Translations under genes and position numbers: made by a program
Notes under the pieces: model-generated
What the model was told of the DNA's origin: nothing
Seen by the model: the letters and a program-made list of their open reading frames with translations, nothing else
The model's database searches: none
Source of the DNA: Atkinsonella hypoxylon
Taxonomy: Eukaryota > Ascomycota > Sordariomycetes > Hypocreales > Clavicipitaceae
Length of the DNA: 29,005 nucleotides
NCBI GenBank assembly: GCA_000729835.1
Contig: JFHB01000289.1
Location: forward strand, 1 to 29,005
Direction: 5' to 3'
Shown here: positions 1 through 10,800 of the stretch, piece after piece
How the letters are laid out: the number at the start of each line of letters is the position of its first letter
Numbering within the stretch: position 1 is the stretch's first letter

Positions 1-620
1 TTATAAATAGAATTATAGTGTATATATTTAGTTATATATACTATATATATATATAGTATATACTATTAAACCTTAGTTTATACTTTACTTCTTCTTCTAT
101 AATATTATAATATAAAAGATTTCTATATATATATTATATATACTAGGTTTATATATTATATTAGTTTTTTCTTTTATAGAATGCTATTATAAGATAGAAT
201 TATAGTGTATATATTTAGTTATATATACTATATATATATATAGTATATATTACTAAACCTTAGTATATTAACTACTTTACTTCTTCTTTTTATATAATAT
301 TCTAGTATAAAAGATTTCTAGCTTATATATACTATATATATACTAAGTTTATATATTATACTACTGCTTCTTTCTATAGAAGGTTATAGTAAGAAAGATT
401 TACAGCTTATATATACCTTATATATTCTATATTTATATATTACACCTATTTTTCTTATATAATATCTAAATAAGTAAGTTTTTAAAGAGGTATATACTAT
501 ATATATATATAGTATATACCTAGTATATATAGAATTAAAATATTAATTCGCACTAATATACTGTACATTTAGTATATACTAGGCATATACCTAGTATATA
601 CTAAAAGCTTTACTGCCTGC
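1..620. repeat. TA-rich degenerate tandem array
   Basis: This stretch is almost entirely A and T, with long TA alternations and very few G or C. The motif TAGAATTATAGTGTATATAT starts near position 8 and recurs near 195, giving a unit of about 187 bases. A third, more diverged unit begins near 380. Each unit carries a short pyrimidine stretch (TTACTTCTTCTT) and an AAAAGATTTCTA motif. From 480 to 600 the pattern changes to short palindromic TAGTATATAC/CTAGTATATA blocks. The TpA excess and lack of reading frames fit an old repeat mutated by repeat-induced point mutation (RIP). That mechanism is inferred. The array continues beyond the left edge. Confidence 0.8.
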
Positions 621-657
621 AAAAAATACACCCTTTTTGGCTCCACCCTGGACCAAT

Positions 658-694
658 GCACACATGGTCTGGACCTGAGATTTACTGGAACCCC
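658..694 (+). repeat. Dispersed repeat, copy A
   Basis: A 37-base core matches the reverse complement of 6915-6951 at 32 of 37 positions. Its first 28 bases match 7046-7073 at 26 of 28. Similarity to copy B extends leftward into 601-657 (shared ACTGCCTGC and AAAAATACACC, with indels). Three of the five differences from copy B are C/T or G/A transitions, as expected of RIP or cytosine deamination. The copy sits at the junction between the TA-rich array and normal-composition DNA. It probably belongs to the end of a transposable element; the family was not recognised. Confidence 0.7.
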
Positions 695-700
695 GGTTCA

Positions 701-2201
701 GACCCTGCATGTACTGGGTCTATGGGTAGAGCAATGCAACGTGGCCGATAATGTTGGCCGTATCTCATGCAGCCAACGACGCCCCAAATGGAATAATCTT
801 GCGAGTGGTGTCTGTGCAAAATCTTTTTACTCCATGTGCCTAACCTATCTTGGCAGCTACTAAAGAACAACTGATCACATGCCGGCGACTGGTCCCATCT
901 ATGAGTCACACCGGTTGCAAGCGGCTGATGTAGAGCACCCGTTTCGGCGGATATCTCCGGACACATCTAGCTACTGCTAACTACGGAGTAGAGACGGTCA
1001 GTTTCGTGTGTGAAATATGTAGGATTTTACACGCGGATTTTCGAACAGTCATTGCTGTGATGGCACCCGTATTCTCTTTTTGAGGCGTTCGGAAGCAAAC
1101 ACCGCGTGCCGCCTTGTCTTATCGTTGCAGACTCTAATAGCTGCTGAAACATCAGTCCCAAGATCCATTCATTAGTTGGCAATTCTGTTCCACCTTTCCC
1201 TTCTCCAGCCCACAAGTAGACCCGTCCTAAATAGGAAGTGGCCGAATGTCGGATGATCTAGTGCATGGTTGCATCGCGTCGCGTGGATTTCCCCTCTTTG
1301 ACCCCTTGAGAAGGAGCGTCGTGACTTGCTTCAGTATTCGATCCGTACAGAGTGGATAACCATCAAAATTCTCAGCATTCACTGGCTCGGGTGTGGCGGT
1401 TGCAAGCGCCAAGGGCATGAACATGAGTGCTGCCACGTAAACAAACCATGGGGCACACGGAAACTGGACTAGGCACTTTTGTTGTCATAAGCTTGCTATG
1501 GGGTCTACCAATTCTTCAAATGCCACACGCTGCGCCATCGCTCCGAGATTTTGATTGGCTGCCGTTACAAAACGGGCATTCGGAGACTGGCATCACTACT
1601 AACTAACAACAGGGAGCAGGAACATGGTTGAATGGGCCGATGGGGCATGGTTCGAATCGTTAGGTGCCAGACCGTGCAGCTCAGCATTGTCCTTTCCTGC
1701 ATAAGGCGGTTCGCGTAGCTACTTGTCCTCTCTGCGGCTCATATGACTCGACAAACCCTAGCAGCAGGGGCAAGCCTCAATCATTTTAGCAAATCAGCAG
1801 CTAGACCGTTCTCTAACCAAGCCAACGAATCTGCACGACGTGATGCTCCGGCGGCTGCTCATACACACAGTGTGAGAGCATGCTAATTAAAGGAAGTCCT
1901 CGACATGTTTGCCTGGTTTAGGTTGAGTTCAGATCCGAGTCTCCGCTATGGCCTAAGCGCCCGCGCTGCTGTATCGCTAATTGGGGACTTTGATATATAG
2001 CAGTAATAAAGTGCCACGTGTGAGGAAGATACAGGCCTCTGTGCTCTCAAGCGCTTGGAGATATCTATTTAAGTGTCTGAAATCCCGCATCCTGTTACAA
2101 GTGACGCTCTTTACTTTTAAAGCCCTAGTTACTAGAGCCTCTACCCTAGTATTATTCTTACCTAACGTTCTCTCTTCTCTAAAAAGTTATGGCTAGTCCT
2201 T
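701..2201. other. Region without a convincing gene; possible secreted-peptide relic
   Basis: No continuous gene model can be built here. On the minus strand, 1436 down to 1227 reads a hydrophobic start, then ATATPEPVN and a short Cys-containing tail. A second open stretch, 1215 to 1027, carries three further cysteines (RC, GC, DC). The two could be pieces of a small secreted cysteine-containing protein, but the first has no in-frame ATG before its hydrophobic part. From about 1980 onward the DNA is rich in CTAG/TAG motifs and reads as decayed repeat sequence. Confidence 0.35.
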
Positions 2202-2743
2202 ACACAAAATTTAGGACCCACGAGCTACGAGGGAACTATTGACGGCATATATGTTTTCTGGGCTCAGAGCGGGATTACAAGCCTGCCCTCCGATGCAAAA
2301 CACTACAAAGTACAGCAAGAGCTGCTGAAGAATCTGACTGAGCATTTTGCTGTTCTTGCCGCCAAATCAATGCAGAACAGCAAGGTCAAAATCCTGTATG
2401 GCCGTGGCGAGGTTGGGGCAGTTCTGAATATCCTTTGTGGCTAATAATCCTCAATAGGTCATCGCTCCATGACTTCACCATAAAAACTGCTACTGGGGAG
2501 AGGTCATCTGACTCTTCGCATATTACTGTTTCGACCAGTGGTCCTACTCTAGGCGGCAAACACACCGTGCATGTTTATTTAGCGGGCATCGGCGCTAAGG
2601 ATGACCCAGGAAAATTCGACAATTTGGTTCTGGATGGCCAATCTGTTCGGACTTTGATAAGCAAAAGCAAGCGGGAGAATCCTAGTCTGAGTACCTCCAA
2701 CTATTGCGAGAATGGCACGTTCCAGCTCTCGGCTACTAGGTAG
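2202..2743 (+). pseudogene. Decayed coding fragments, unidentified protein
   Basis: Two open stretches lie in different frames: 2202-2444 (reading ...SYEGTIDGIYVFWAQSG... and ending LNILCG-stop) and roughly 2459-2743 (reading HDFTIKT..., then HVYLAGIGAKDD and FDNLVLDGQ). Composition is protein-like and unlike the surrounding TAG-rich DNA. A GT-AG pair (donor GTATGG near 2395, branch-like GCTAAT, acceptor AATAG near 2457) would join the two frames, so they may be two exons of one gene. There is no clear start codon upstream, where the sequence degrades. I do not recognise the family. It may be a truncated gene at the edge of a repeat-rich block. Confidence 0.4.
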
Positions 2744-2744
2744 T

Positions 2745-3417
2745 TAGGTAGCTACTAAGTCAGAGCGCTAGGGTATAGGACAGATGTTTAGGTACTGGTG
2801 GAACACTATTGATTTATATTACGCGCTTTTGTACTGGAAATGTGGAGTGGATTTTAGCCAATTAGCTTCGTTAAATTCCTATTGGCTTCACTCTCTATTC
2901 CGTACGCCCCGCGCTATACCCAATTGGGTGGCTTGTTGCCTAGCTAGGTGGCTTACACGTCTGACTTAACACCCGCTGGCCTGGATAAGAGCCTCTATGC
3001 AAGCTCAGCAAGGAAGTCTTCCGTAGGTGCCTAGGTAGATACGTGATGTAGCTCTTATAACTCAGACTGTTACTAGTACTTTAATTATAAGTATCAAATC
3101 TCCTTAAGGACCGTAAGACTGCACCTCCGTGCTGGCCCACTATTTTGAACCAGTCAAATGGCTGCGTCACTGGCAGTACCTAAACACGCAGTAGCGGTGT
3201 TTTGATCAAGCAGTAGGAGCTAAGCCCGAAACAGAAGAGATACCTTTCCACACATTTTTCTATGCAAAGTAACTTGCTAAGTTTGCACGCATTCCACCCT
3301 AATTTTTTTTAATATCCTCTTATATAGCTTGAGATAATTAGTGATTTTACTCAACAGGTTTCATACCTTAAGCTATATATAATTTCAGCTCTAGGCTAAA
3401 GTCGTTTATCTTCTTAA
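2745..3417. other. Repeat-like sequence without a gene
   Basis: This interval is studded with TAGGTAGCTAC, CTAGCTAGGTGGC and similar TAG/CTA strings, and contains several T-rich stretches (for example near 3301-3320). Open stretches here are short, with no family resemblance. It is probably decayed transposon or repeat DNA. Confidence 0.5.
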
Positions 3418-3678
3418 CTGAATTATAAAGCAGGCTTTAGCCAGTCCTTTGATAGGCTTATTATAGATCTCAACAGAAGCTCTGTATTATCAAAAGAGGC
3501 CCTAGAACAAATACTTAAATCAGTTAATGTGTACACTCCTGAGGAATCAACAGAAATCGCTCTCTTACACCAACTAGCCCAGCTGCGAGCTACAGCTAGG
3601 GCCCTGGGTGGTCGACCTGCAGCCTGGTCTTCCAATGCTTTGACTCAACGCAGGCAACGCCAAATAACTAATAAATAG
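3418..3678 (+). pseudogene. Transposon-type ORF fragment (C-terminal piece)
   Basis: An 86-codon open frame follows an in-frame stop at 3415-3417 and ends at TAG 3676-3678. It has no ATG near its start, so it is a fragment. It reads FDRLIIDLNRSS, then a helical stretch (LSKEALEQILKSV), TPEESTEIALLHQLAQLRA, a GGRPAAW turn and a basic tail (QRRQRQ). A helical, coiled-coil-like segment followed by a basic end recalls the C-terminal region of fungal pogo/Fot-type DDE transposases. This is a resemblance in style, not a motif match. An antisense 70-codon frame over the same bases is judged a shadow because its composition is less protein-like. Setting among decayed repeats supports transposon origin. 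Confidence 0.4.
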
Positions 3679-3912
3679 TAGCTATGTGGCTAGGCAAGTA
3701 GGAGGCATTCACCAAGGCTAATCAATAGCTATATCTTGACAAGATGAGATGAAGTTGCTAAGGCTTAATAGTTGTATATATAGTAGCGTGAGTAGCCGTA
3801 GACTTCCAAAACGAACATGTTCGCATTTTCCTCCCACCGCCTCGACCGCGAGTCAACGACAGCCATACCCATCTCGCATCGACAAAACATCAACTCCTCG
3901 AAACCCACCCAA

Positions 3913-6596
3913 TCAGATAGTCAAAGTCGTCCGTAGAGGAAGCTTCATGCTGCTCTCCCCGACAAACACCTCATACACCCCCCTCTGCAACTGCCACCTC
4001 TGCACCTGCGCATTCCAAACACTTAAATCCCGTCTCGTCAACTCGAACGACACCCGGACGCCCTGGCCCCTCCCAAGAAACTGCTTTGAGAATCCGCGCA
4101 GTTGCCTCGCCTGTGTCCCAGGCATGCGAACATACAGCTGCGCAACCTCAGCGCCATCCACATCCCCCCCGTTCACAAGGGCGAGCGAGACGGTCGCAAT
4201 GGTCTCCCACAGGTCGTCTTGGCCGCCGCTGATGATTCTCCCCCGAGGCCACTCGCTCTGGAAGCCCCCGCCCGGACCCTGGACCTGGATGTCGGAATAG
4301 TTGTAGCGCGTGTAGCTCAGGCCGAAGCCGAACTCGTAGCGCGGCCGAATCTGGCTCTTCTCGAAATACTTGTAGTCTGTGTATATGCCTGCCGAGTAGT
4401 CCGCCTGGGGCGACTTGCTGCCTGCTTGTGTGAGGGGACGGAGAAGCGCGCCGTAGTCGGCTTCCTTGTGGGCTACGGTGTAAGGAAGCTTGCCAGATGG
4501 GTTGGATTCGCCCCAGAGGAGAGAGACGAGGGCGTCGCCGCTCTCTTGGCCTGGGAGGTGGGCGAAGATCAGAGCGCTGACGTTTGGATGGTCTACGAAG
4601 CCGTCTACGAGCCTCGGTCCTGCGTTGTGGAGGACGACAATGGTCTTGCCGCACTGGCTGGCGACCGTCTTGATCAGCGTGTCGGTGTAGTCGTCTTGTA
4701 GCGCAGGGCGGTCGTGGACCTCGTTAGCCCACGCGTTGCCAAAAACGATGCAGGCGTCTGAGTCGGGGCTCACGACAGGTTCAGCGGACATGAGGTCCTG
4801 GTAGAGCTTGAAGCCCTCCTTGCTCGCTTTGGCAACCAGGGCATCCTGGGGAGAGACATATGTCTCGGGCGTCACTGCGCCGGAGCCGCCTCCGCTATAG
4901 AGCGTTCCCCTGGGTCCGATAATCGTCTGGTCTTGGTCGAGGCGGAGAATGGGGGCCAGCCCGAGGATCCAGGAACTGTTGGTGTCTTCTGCGGCAGACC
5001 ACCTAGGTGCCGTATTCGCTGAATAGCCGAAGATCGAGACAGCCTTGGGCTTCCTCAGCGGAAGCGTCATCTTCTCGTTCTTGACGAGGACGTGTCCTTC
5101 GATGGCCCCCTGGAGGATGATCGGGCGATCCCTGGGATCTCGTCCCTCGATGACGGTGTGCGATCCGTTAACAGGTCTTGGCATTCCGTTGCCCGGATTT
5201 GAGAAGCCTTGATCCTGCCCGGCTTGGTACCACGAGGCGATGACTCTGGGACTGGTTCGTCAGGCCCTCTCATGTTCACGAGGGAGAGTACGAACCTTGT
5301 AACCATATCTGTAACCCGGGACTCGGGAAAAGATCCGTTCTGAACAGCCTGTAAGAGGTTCTTCCAACCACGAGCGTCAGGCATGCCCACGTCTAATCCA
5401 CTGGTCGCATATTCAGGACCTCCGTATAAAGCCCCCCAATCGGAAATCACGAATCCCTCGATACACTCAGCATGATTCTCAGAATCACAGAGATACGGGC
5501 AGCAGCTATACCTTGAAGCCCAGTTCGCCCTTCAAAAGGCCATTCTGGCTTTTGTTATTGGCACACGCATACGTCTGGTTGATGCGCTGATACGAGCACA
5601 TGATGCTCGCAGAGCCAGCCTTCACAGCGTCCTGGAACGGCCTGTGCATAATCACGTTAGCGAGTCGTGACACGATGCCACAGTTCCATCGGTGTACCAA
5701 ACGTCAACGCACCAGAGGAACAGCTCGTGCATAGACTTGTCGTCGATGTTGATCGAGACGGACGCAGCGTCACGATTCGGATTTCTCTGTAGCTCCTGCT
5801 CATTCCCAATATAATGCTTTACAAGACGACATCAGCAATGTGCATGTTATCACGCCGGCACTCTAGCACAAACCTTGGTGCTTGTCATGACGTTGACCGA
5901 CTGAACGCCCCTCACAGTCTCGGCAGCCATGACTCCTGACAGATAAGGATCTGCTGATGCAGCCTCCCAGTTGCGGCCGCCCAGGACAACAGTCCATGCC
6001 GGTCCGACCACAGGTCCAAGTAGAACGTTGACGCCCTTCCGCTTGAACTCGGCGCCCATGGCGACACCGCGCCACAGCGTCAGGTTCTTGTTCCAGCTAT
6101 GATGGTATTAGCTATGACAAAGGTTAATTACATGCGACCAAGCCCGACGATACCTAGCGCCAACATGGATACCACTTGCAAAACCGCTGACTGCGTCCGT
6201 GGGACGGAGACCCTGACCTGAATCGCTGAGACACATGCCCGGGAAGTTGAGTCTCGATATAGCAGCGATATTGCCAGAGCAGCCGTTCGGAACGGACACA
6301 CCTCCCGTCAGACTGACCTACATCGTTTCCAAGTCAACGAGAATACAATGACCACGGCGTTGGTTGAAGACATCGATGATTACCTTTTCTTCCAGCGTCA
6401 TCTGGTCAACCATAGCTTTCGCCTTCTGGTACGACACAGCCCAGTCATTGCCCCCATCTCCCTCCCCTGCAGCGTGTTAGTATCCCTCAGACACAGTTGG
6501 CTTCGAGCTCTACTTACCAGGCGCGTCGGCAGGCCACCCAGCCACAAGCCTGCTCAAGAGCAGCAGAACAGACAGAATCGTAGAGAAATGCATCAT
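3913..6596 (-). CDS. Secreted GH3 beta-glucosidase, complete, 8 exons
   Basis: Predicted to hydrolyse terminal beta-D-glucosides such as cellobiose outside the cell. Exons on the minus strand: 6596-6518, 6466-6384, 6317-6154, 6096-5874, 5816-5713, 5641-5512, 5456-5296, 5245-3913. The seven GT-AG introns are 50-71 nt, every junction restores frame, and the product is 758 residues. It begins MMHFSTILSVLLLLSRLVAG, a signal peptide. GH3 N-terminal domain marks: NGCSGN (65-70), substrate-binding Asp95 in GLRPTD, Lys183-His184 in TSTKHYIGNEQE, and nucleophile Asp267 in VISDWGA. The GH3 C-terminal domain has GAIEGHVLVKN and the probable acid/base Glu490 in NAWANEVHDR. A fibronectin-III-like domain ends the protein. 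The length suits the family without a PA14 insert. The second ATG (6593-6591) could also serve as start. Antisense frames over the last exon are shadows. Residue roles are by family analogy. Confidence 0.93.
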
Positions 6597-6914
6597 TTGA
6601 AAATCGCAAACATGTTTAACTTACGCTTCGTCTCAAAGTACTTGGATCGGAAAAAGAACCTAGCGCTCATGCTTTATATGCGTCACATCACTCGTGCTAC
6701 ACGACGAGTCGCACGCACGGTGACATTTGCGCTGCGGAACTAAGTGATCGGCATCGGAGCAACGACGAGCAAGCGACACGCGCATCCTGCAACGTTATAG
6801 GGATGCATCGGTGGCTAAAGATGGGACGAACGTGGAGCACGGGGACGCGGGAGTTATCTCGTGCCGAGACCTAAAATGCGGGGAACTACGGAATATAGGC
6901 GTAACAGATAAGGG
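6597..6914. other. Upstream region of the beta-glucosidase gene
   Basis: This lies just upstream of the minus-strand start codon and must hold the promoter and 5' leader of the beta-glucosidase gene. The start context on the minus strand is TTTTCAAATGATG, with A at -3. I see no clear TATA box. GC content is normal until about 6900, where repeat copy B begins. No coding sequence is recognisable. Confidence 0.4.
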
Positions 6915-6951
6915 GGGGTTCCAGTACATCTGAGGTCTAGACTATATGTGC
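6915..6951 (-). repeat. Dispersed repeat, copy B
   Basis: The reverse complement matches copy A (658-694) at 32 of 37 bases. The stretch 6928-6956 also forms a near-perfect inverted repeat (27 of 29) with 7041-7069. Copies B and C face each other with about 85 bases between, so 6912-7085 has the layout of a MITE-like element with roughly 40-base inverted ends. The outermost bases (GGGGTTCCAGTAC versus GGGAGTACGG) diverge, so exact termini and target duplication are not defined. Confidence 0.7.
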
Positions 6952-7045
6952 GTTAGAACAGGTGTATTTTTAGGCAGAATCGCAGGCAGTATTCCGTAAA
7001 GAGTTTAGTTTATACTTAGTCGTTCTAGACCCGCTCTAGACTAAC

Positions 7046-7082
7046 GCACATATGGTCTAGACCTGAGATTTACCGTACTCCC
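7046..7082 (+). repeat. Dispersed repeat, copy C
   Basis: Its first 28 bases match copy A at 26 of 28 positions and it is the inverted partner of copy B. Past position 7073 it diverges from both other copies (CGTACTCCC in place of TGGAACCCC), which suggests an element end with substitutions or a junction. It lies downstream of the NRPS-like gene's 3' end. Confidence 0.65.
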
Positions 7083-7833
7083 GTGACAGACTAGACTGTC
7101 CAATCAGGATAGGTACATGTTTTAGCCCAGGGCACGATTCGGTCCGCTTCCGTGTAAATGCAATCGACATGTGGATGCCCCGCCTTTGTCGACAAGATAG
7201 GAAAGAAGTGCCGCTCATCATTGGACACATGACTGGCATGGTAGGTGGAGTCATTACCCGCAGGATTCCTACGCACAATGACAACGTCTGTCGGACTGTA
7301 CAAGATCATGTGGCACGTTATGTGCTCCTTGTAGTCAACAAATAATGTGATGAATCAATTCAGATTGAGCTGCCTAATAAATTAAGTGTAAAAGAGATCT
7401 AGAGGGATTCTTCCTCTCATTTTATAGACAAATTTGCAGGGGTGATGACGAAATCCTAATTGCGTTATATCTTGCTCCACCCTGCTTCTGAAGAGATTAT
7501 CTTACTCCTAAGATAAGCTCCTCACCGCAACAGATCAGAGATAATCTCCATGCCATTAAACTTGCCCAGCAAGTAGGTATTCCTCAATACAAAATGCATG
7601 CGATTTGTGTCGCCCAAATGATAGCTTTTTTTTTTCAAAATCATAAACAAAAGAGTAGGAAAGCCACAAGGAAAAAAAAATTTATAAACGCTAGTAGAAA
7701 CTCGTAGAGCCGAAATTCCTTCCTGCTTACCAAGCCCACTCGTCCGTCGCTCTATATCATAAAATGTCCTACATAGGTCTTCTACTGTACAAAATATGCA
7801 AGAGTGGCGTACTGATTGTGCAGAAATTGCTGC
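7083..7833. other. Interval 3' of the NRPS-like gene; no gene seen
   Basis: Contains the 3' flank of the minus-strand NRPS-like gene. A T9 run occurs near 7626 and an A-rich stretch near 7672. Minus-strand frames at 7309-7057 and a plus-strand run near 7500-7640 (reading LHAIKLAQQVGIPQYKMHAI) have a protein-like look, but neither has a start or a recognisable family. They may be decayed fragments linked to the adjacent repeat. Confidence 0.4.
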
Positions 7834-10800
7834 TTAAGCTGCAGAGGGAGACTCCCAGTCAGAGACTTCCGAGCTCTCAGTCTCCGTTTTCTTGGCCTCG
7901 ACCCATGGCCTGACAGGATTGCCCATCCAGCGGGTTCCAGCAGGGAGGTTCTCACCACGCATCACGAGTGAGGACGGGGCAATGGTAGTGCCAGCTCCGA
8001 TGGTGGTGGCTGGGAGAGCGATAGCTCGAGGGCCAAGAGTGGCACCTGCCTCGAGGGTCACCGTGTCGAGACGCATAATTCTATCGTGAAACAAGTGAGT
8101 TTGCAGAACAGCACGGCGGTTGACAGTGGCACCGTCTCCAATCGCGCACAGTTCGGCCTCTGGAAGATGGTGGCTGTCAAGCCAGACACCGTGTCCAATC
8201 TTGGCGCCGAGAGTGCGCATCCACCAGACGAGGAGAGGAGTGCCGTAGAAAAATGCGATCATCCAGGGGACGGCCAGCGATTGAATAAACGTGTCAGCAA
8301 GCTCGTTGCGCCAGACGAATGAACTCCATAGAGGACGGTGCATTCCGCCCGTGATACGAGGGGTGAGAGCCCATTTAACGACCGTGGTGAGGAAGAGAGC
8401 GAAGAAGCCGGCGGTGAATAACATAGCAGGTCCAGCGAGGATTGCTTGCCAGTAACCATAGTAGTTGAGAATCCAGAGGTAGCCTGTTCCGATGGCAGTG
8501 ACCAACATGCCGCTGATAAGCAATGGCGTAATTCTGCATAACTCAATGAAGCCTCTAAAAATAATGAGTCTGGTAGGAGGCTTAAAGGTAAGAGAGTCAT
8601 CCACCTTGATATCTTGCTTTCGGGGAAGTGAAATAGCCGGGCGGCCGAGCCACGAGGACCCAGCTTCCATGTTGTGAGGAGCAGTACCAAGCACACCGAC
8701 GAGAGAATCCTCAGGGACATGAACGCCAGGGTCAACAATACCGGAGTTACCAACAAATGCCTTCCTGCCAACAGATGAGGGACCGATTCGAATGTTACCA
8801 CGACAGAGTTCAAAAGGTGATAGGACAACATCATCAGCGAGAAAGGCGCCGTCTTCCACCGTCAGAAGAGACGGTATGGCAATAATGGTCGAGGCCTCAA
8901 CGTATTGTCCAATGCGAGCACCAAACAGCCGCAGCCAGGTGGGCGTAATCAAGCTTGCGTAAAGAGGAAACATAGTATTGCGCATCTGTATCATGATATA
9001 GTGGTTGGTCCAGGCGGCCCATGCGGCAGAGCTATGCCATGAGTAAGAGCCTGGCCGGAGGAAGATTCCTGCCAGTCGAACAAGGATGCCATTCAGCGCG
9101 ATAGAGAGGAATATACCGAGAACGGTGCCGGGAAGAGTGAGCTTGATGAGGGTCAGGACCAAGTTGTTGAAATTGCTGTAGTCGCGGACCAGGATTGGTG
9201 TAAGACCCCATATGGGTGCAACAGGGATGATGGGCATGAAATCCAAAAAGAGCAGTGTCAGGGTATATCGAAGGTCAGAGAAGAATCGTCCCTGTTTCAT
9301 GAAGGACTTTTCGTCGGCCGAAGGGGTAACGTCGGGGCCGCGGACGGTGCCTTCGACTACGGTACCGCCCTCGACAGTAGCGTAGGGTTCGATGACTGTG
9401 CCTGGCATCAAGGTTGATCGATGGCCCACAACAGCACCCTCGCCGACACTGATGAATCCAATGTGCAAGAAGTCACCGTCGAGCCACCAACCAAAGGTGT
9501 CAACCTCTGGTTCAATGGAACAGCCGTCACCGAAGCTAGCGAGGCCAGTGGCGGGAGGCAGACCGTGAAACTGAACGTCTCTGCCGACGTGGCATCCCAG
9601 CAAACGCGCATAGGGACGAATCCATTGCGTTCCGGCGATGGCAGCAATGTTTCCCATGGCAACAAGCCTCTCGGCTCCCCAGAGACGCAGATGAGTGCTG
9701 CCACCGCGCTGGTACGTACCAGGTTTGATGCCCCAGGTGAGCAAACGCGTGCCCAAGGCAGTGGTAATTAGACGACCGGGGAACGTCATAAACAGGGCCC
9801 AGAGTACAGCAATCAACCACCACGGAAGGGGATGCACACCGGCCCATGAGTCAGGGCCGAGACGCAAGGCAAAGAATTTCTTCATGGCGGAGACACCAGC
9901 CAGCCATCGTCCAGAGTTGAACGTGACTTCGCAAATCAGGATGCAGGCCTGAACAAACATGACCCATCGAGCAGTTGGCTTGACCATTCGGTCTCCTTGC
10001 TGCGTGCCAGCGAGGTCATCTACTCGCGCAGCCATTGCTGACAGGACGGGATACTCATAAATATCAGCGACAGAAAGGGTTGGAGCACGCTGTCGCAACT
10101 GGGAGACAAGCTGGGCGGCAGCCAAGCTGGTGCCACCGAGATCAAAGAAGTCAGAATCAGAAGTGGCGGGAACACCGATGACACGGCGCCATTGCTCAGC
10201 AAGCCAGGCGGTAGTCCCGTGAATGGGCTGGGCATCGACATGGGAGGAAGCAGGTGGTGGCCAGGGGAGAGCCTTTCGGTCGACTTTCCCGGATGTCCGC
10301 ACTGGAAGGTCGTCGACAGTGACTAGCATAGGTACCAGGGTCGGGGGCAGCACACGGCGAAGGATCCCTCGATCATTAGCCTGAGGAGGGCCGTTGCGGA
10401 CCACGTAACCCACGAGGACTTGGTTTCCGGTCTCACTGCGACGGACAGCGGCAGCAGCAGCGCTGACGCCAGGCAATGTCATGAGAGCAGCGTCAATCTC
10501 GCCAAGCTCAATACGTCGACCACCCAGCTTAATCTGCTCATCATTGCGACCGACAAAGAAAAGACCGTTCTTTTCGGCGCGGACCAAGTCACCACTCCGG
10601 TAGGCTCGCTCGCCATTAAAGCAAGCAGCAGGAGCAAACTTAACCTTGTCCTTCTTAGGATCAAGATAGCGCGCCATGCCAACACCGCCAATAACCAACT
10701 CTCCCTCCTCGCCCCATTTCACAGTGTTGCCCTCGGCGTCCACAACGGCGAGCTTCCAGCCGGCGAGCGGGAGTCCGATGGCCACCGGCTGTCCGGCGAC

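Noticed and set aside
4102..4701. 199-codon plus-strand frame, with 183- and 168-codon companions
   Set aside because: They lie opposite or out of frame with the last exon of the GH3 gene, whose family motifs fix the true frame. They are shadows of GC-rich coding sequence.
5067..5450. 127-codon frame reading through the GH3 exon 7 end
   Set aside because: After VTDMVTR it runs into intron 7 (5295-5246) and then continues in the wrong frame; splicing restores VIASWYQAGQDQ as in the family.
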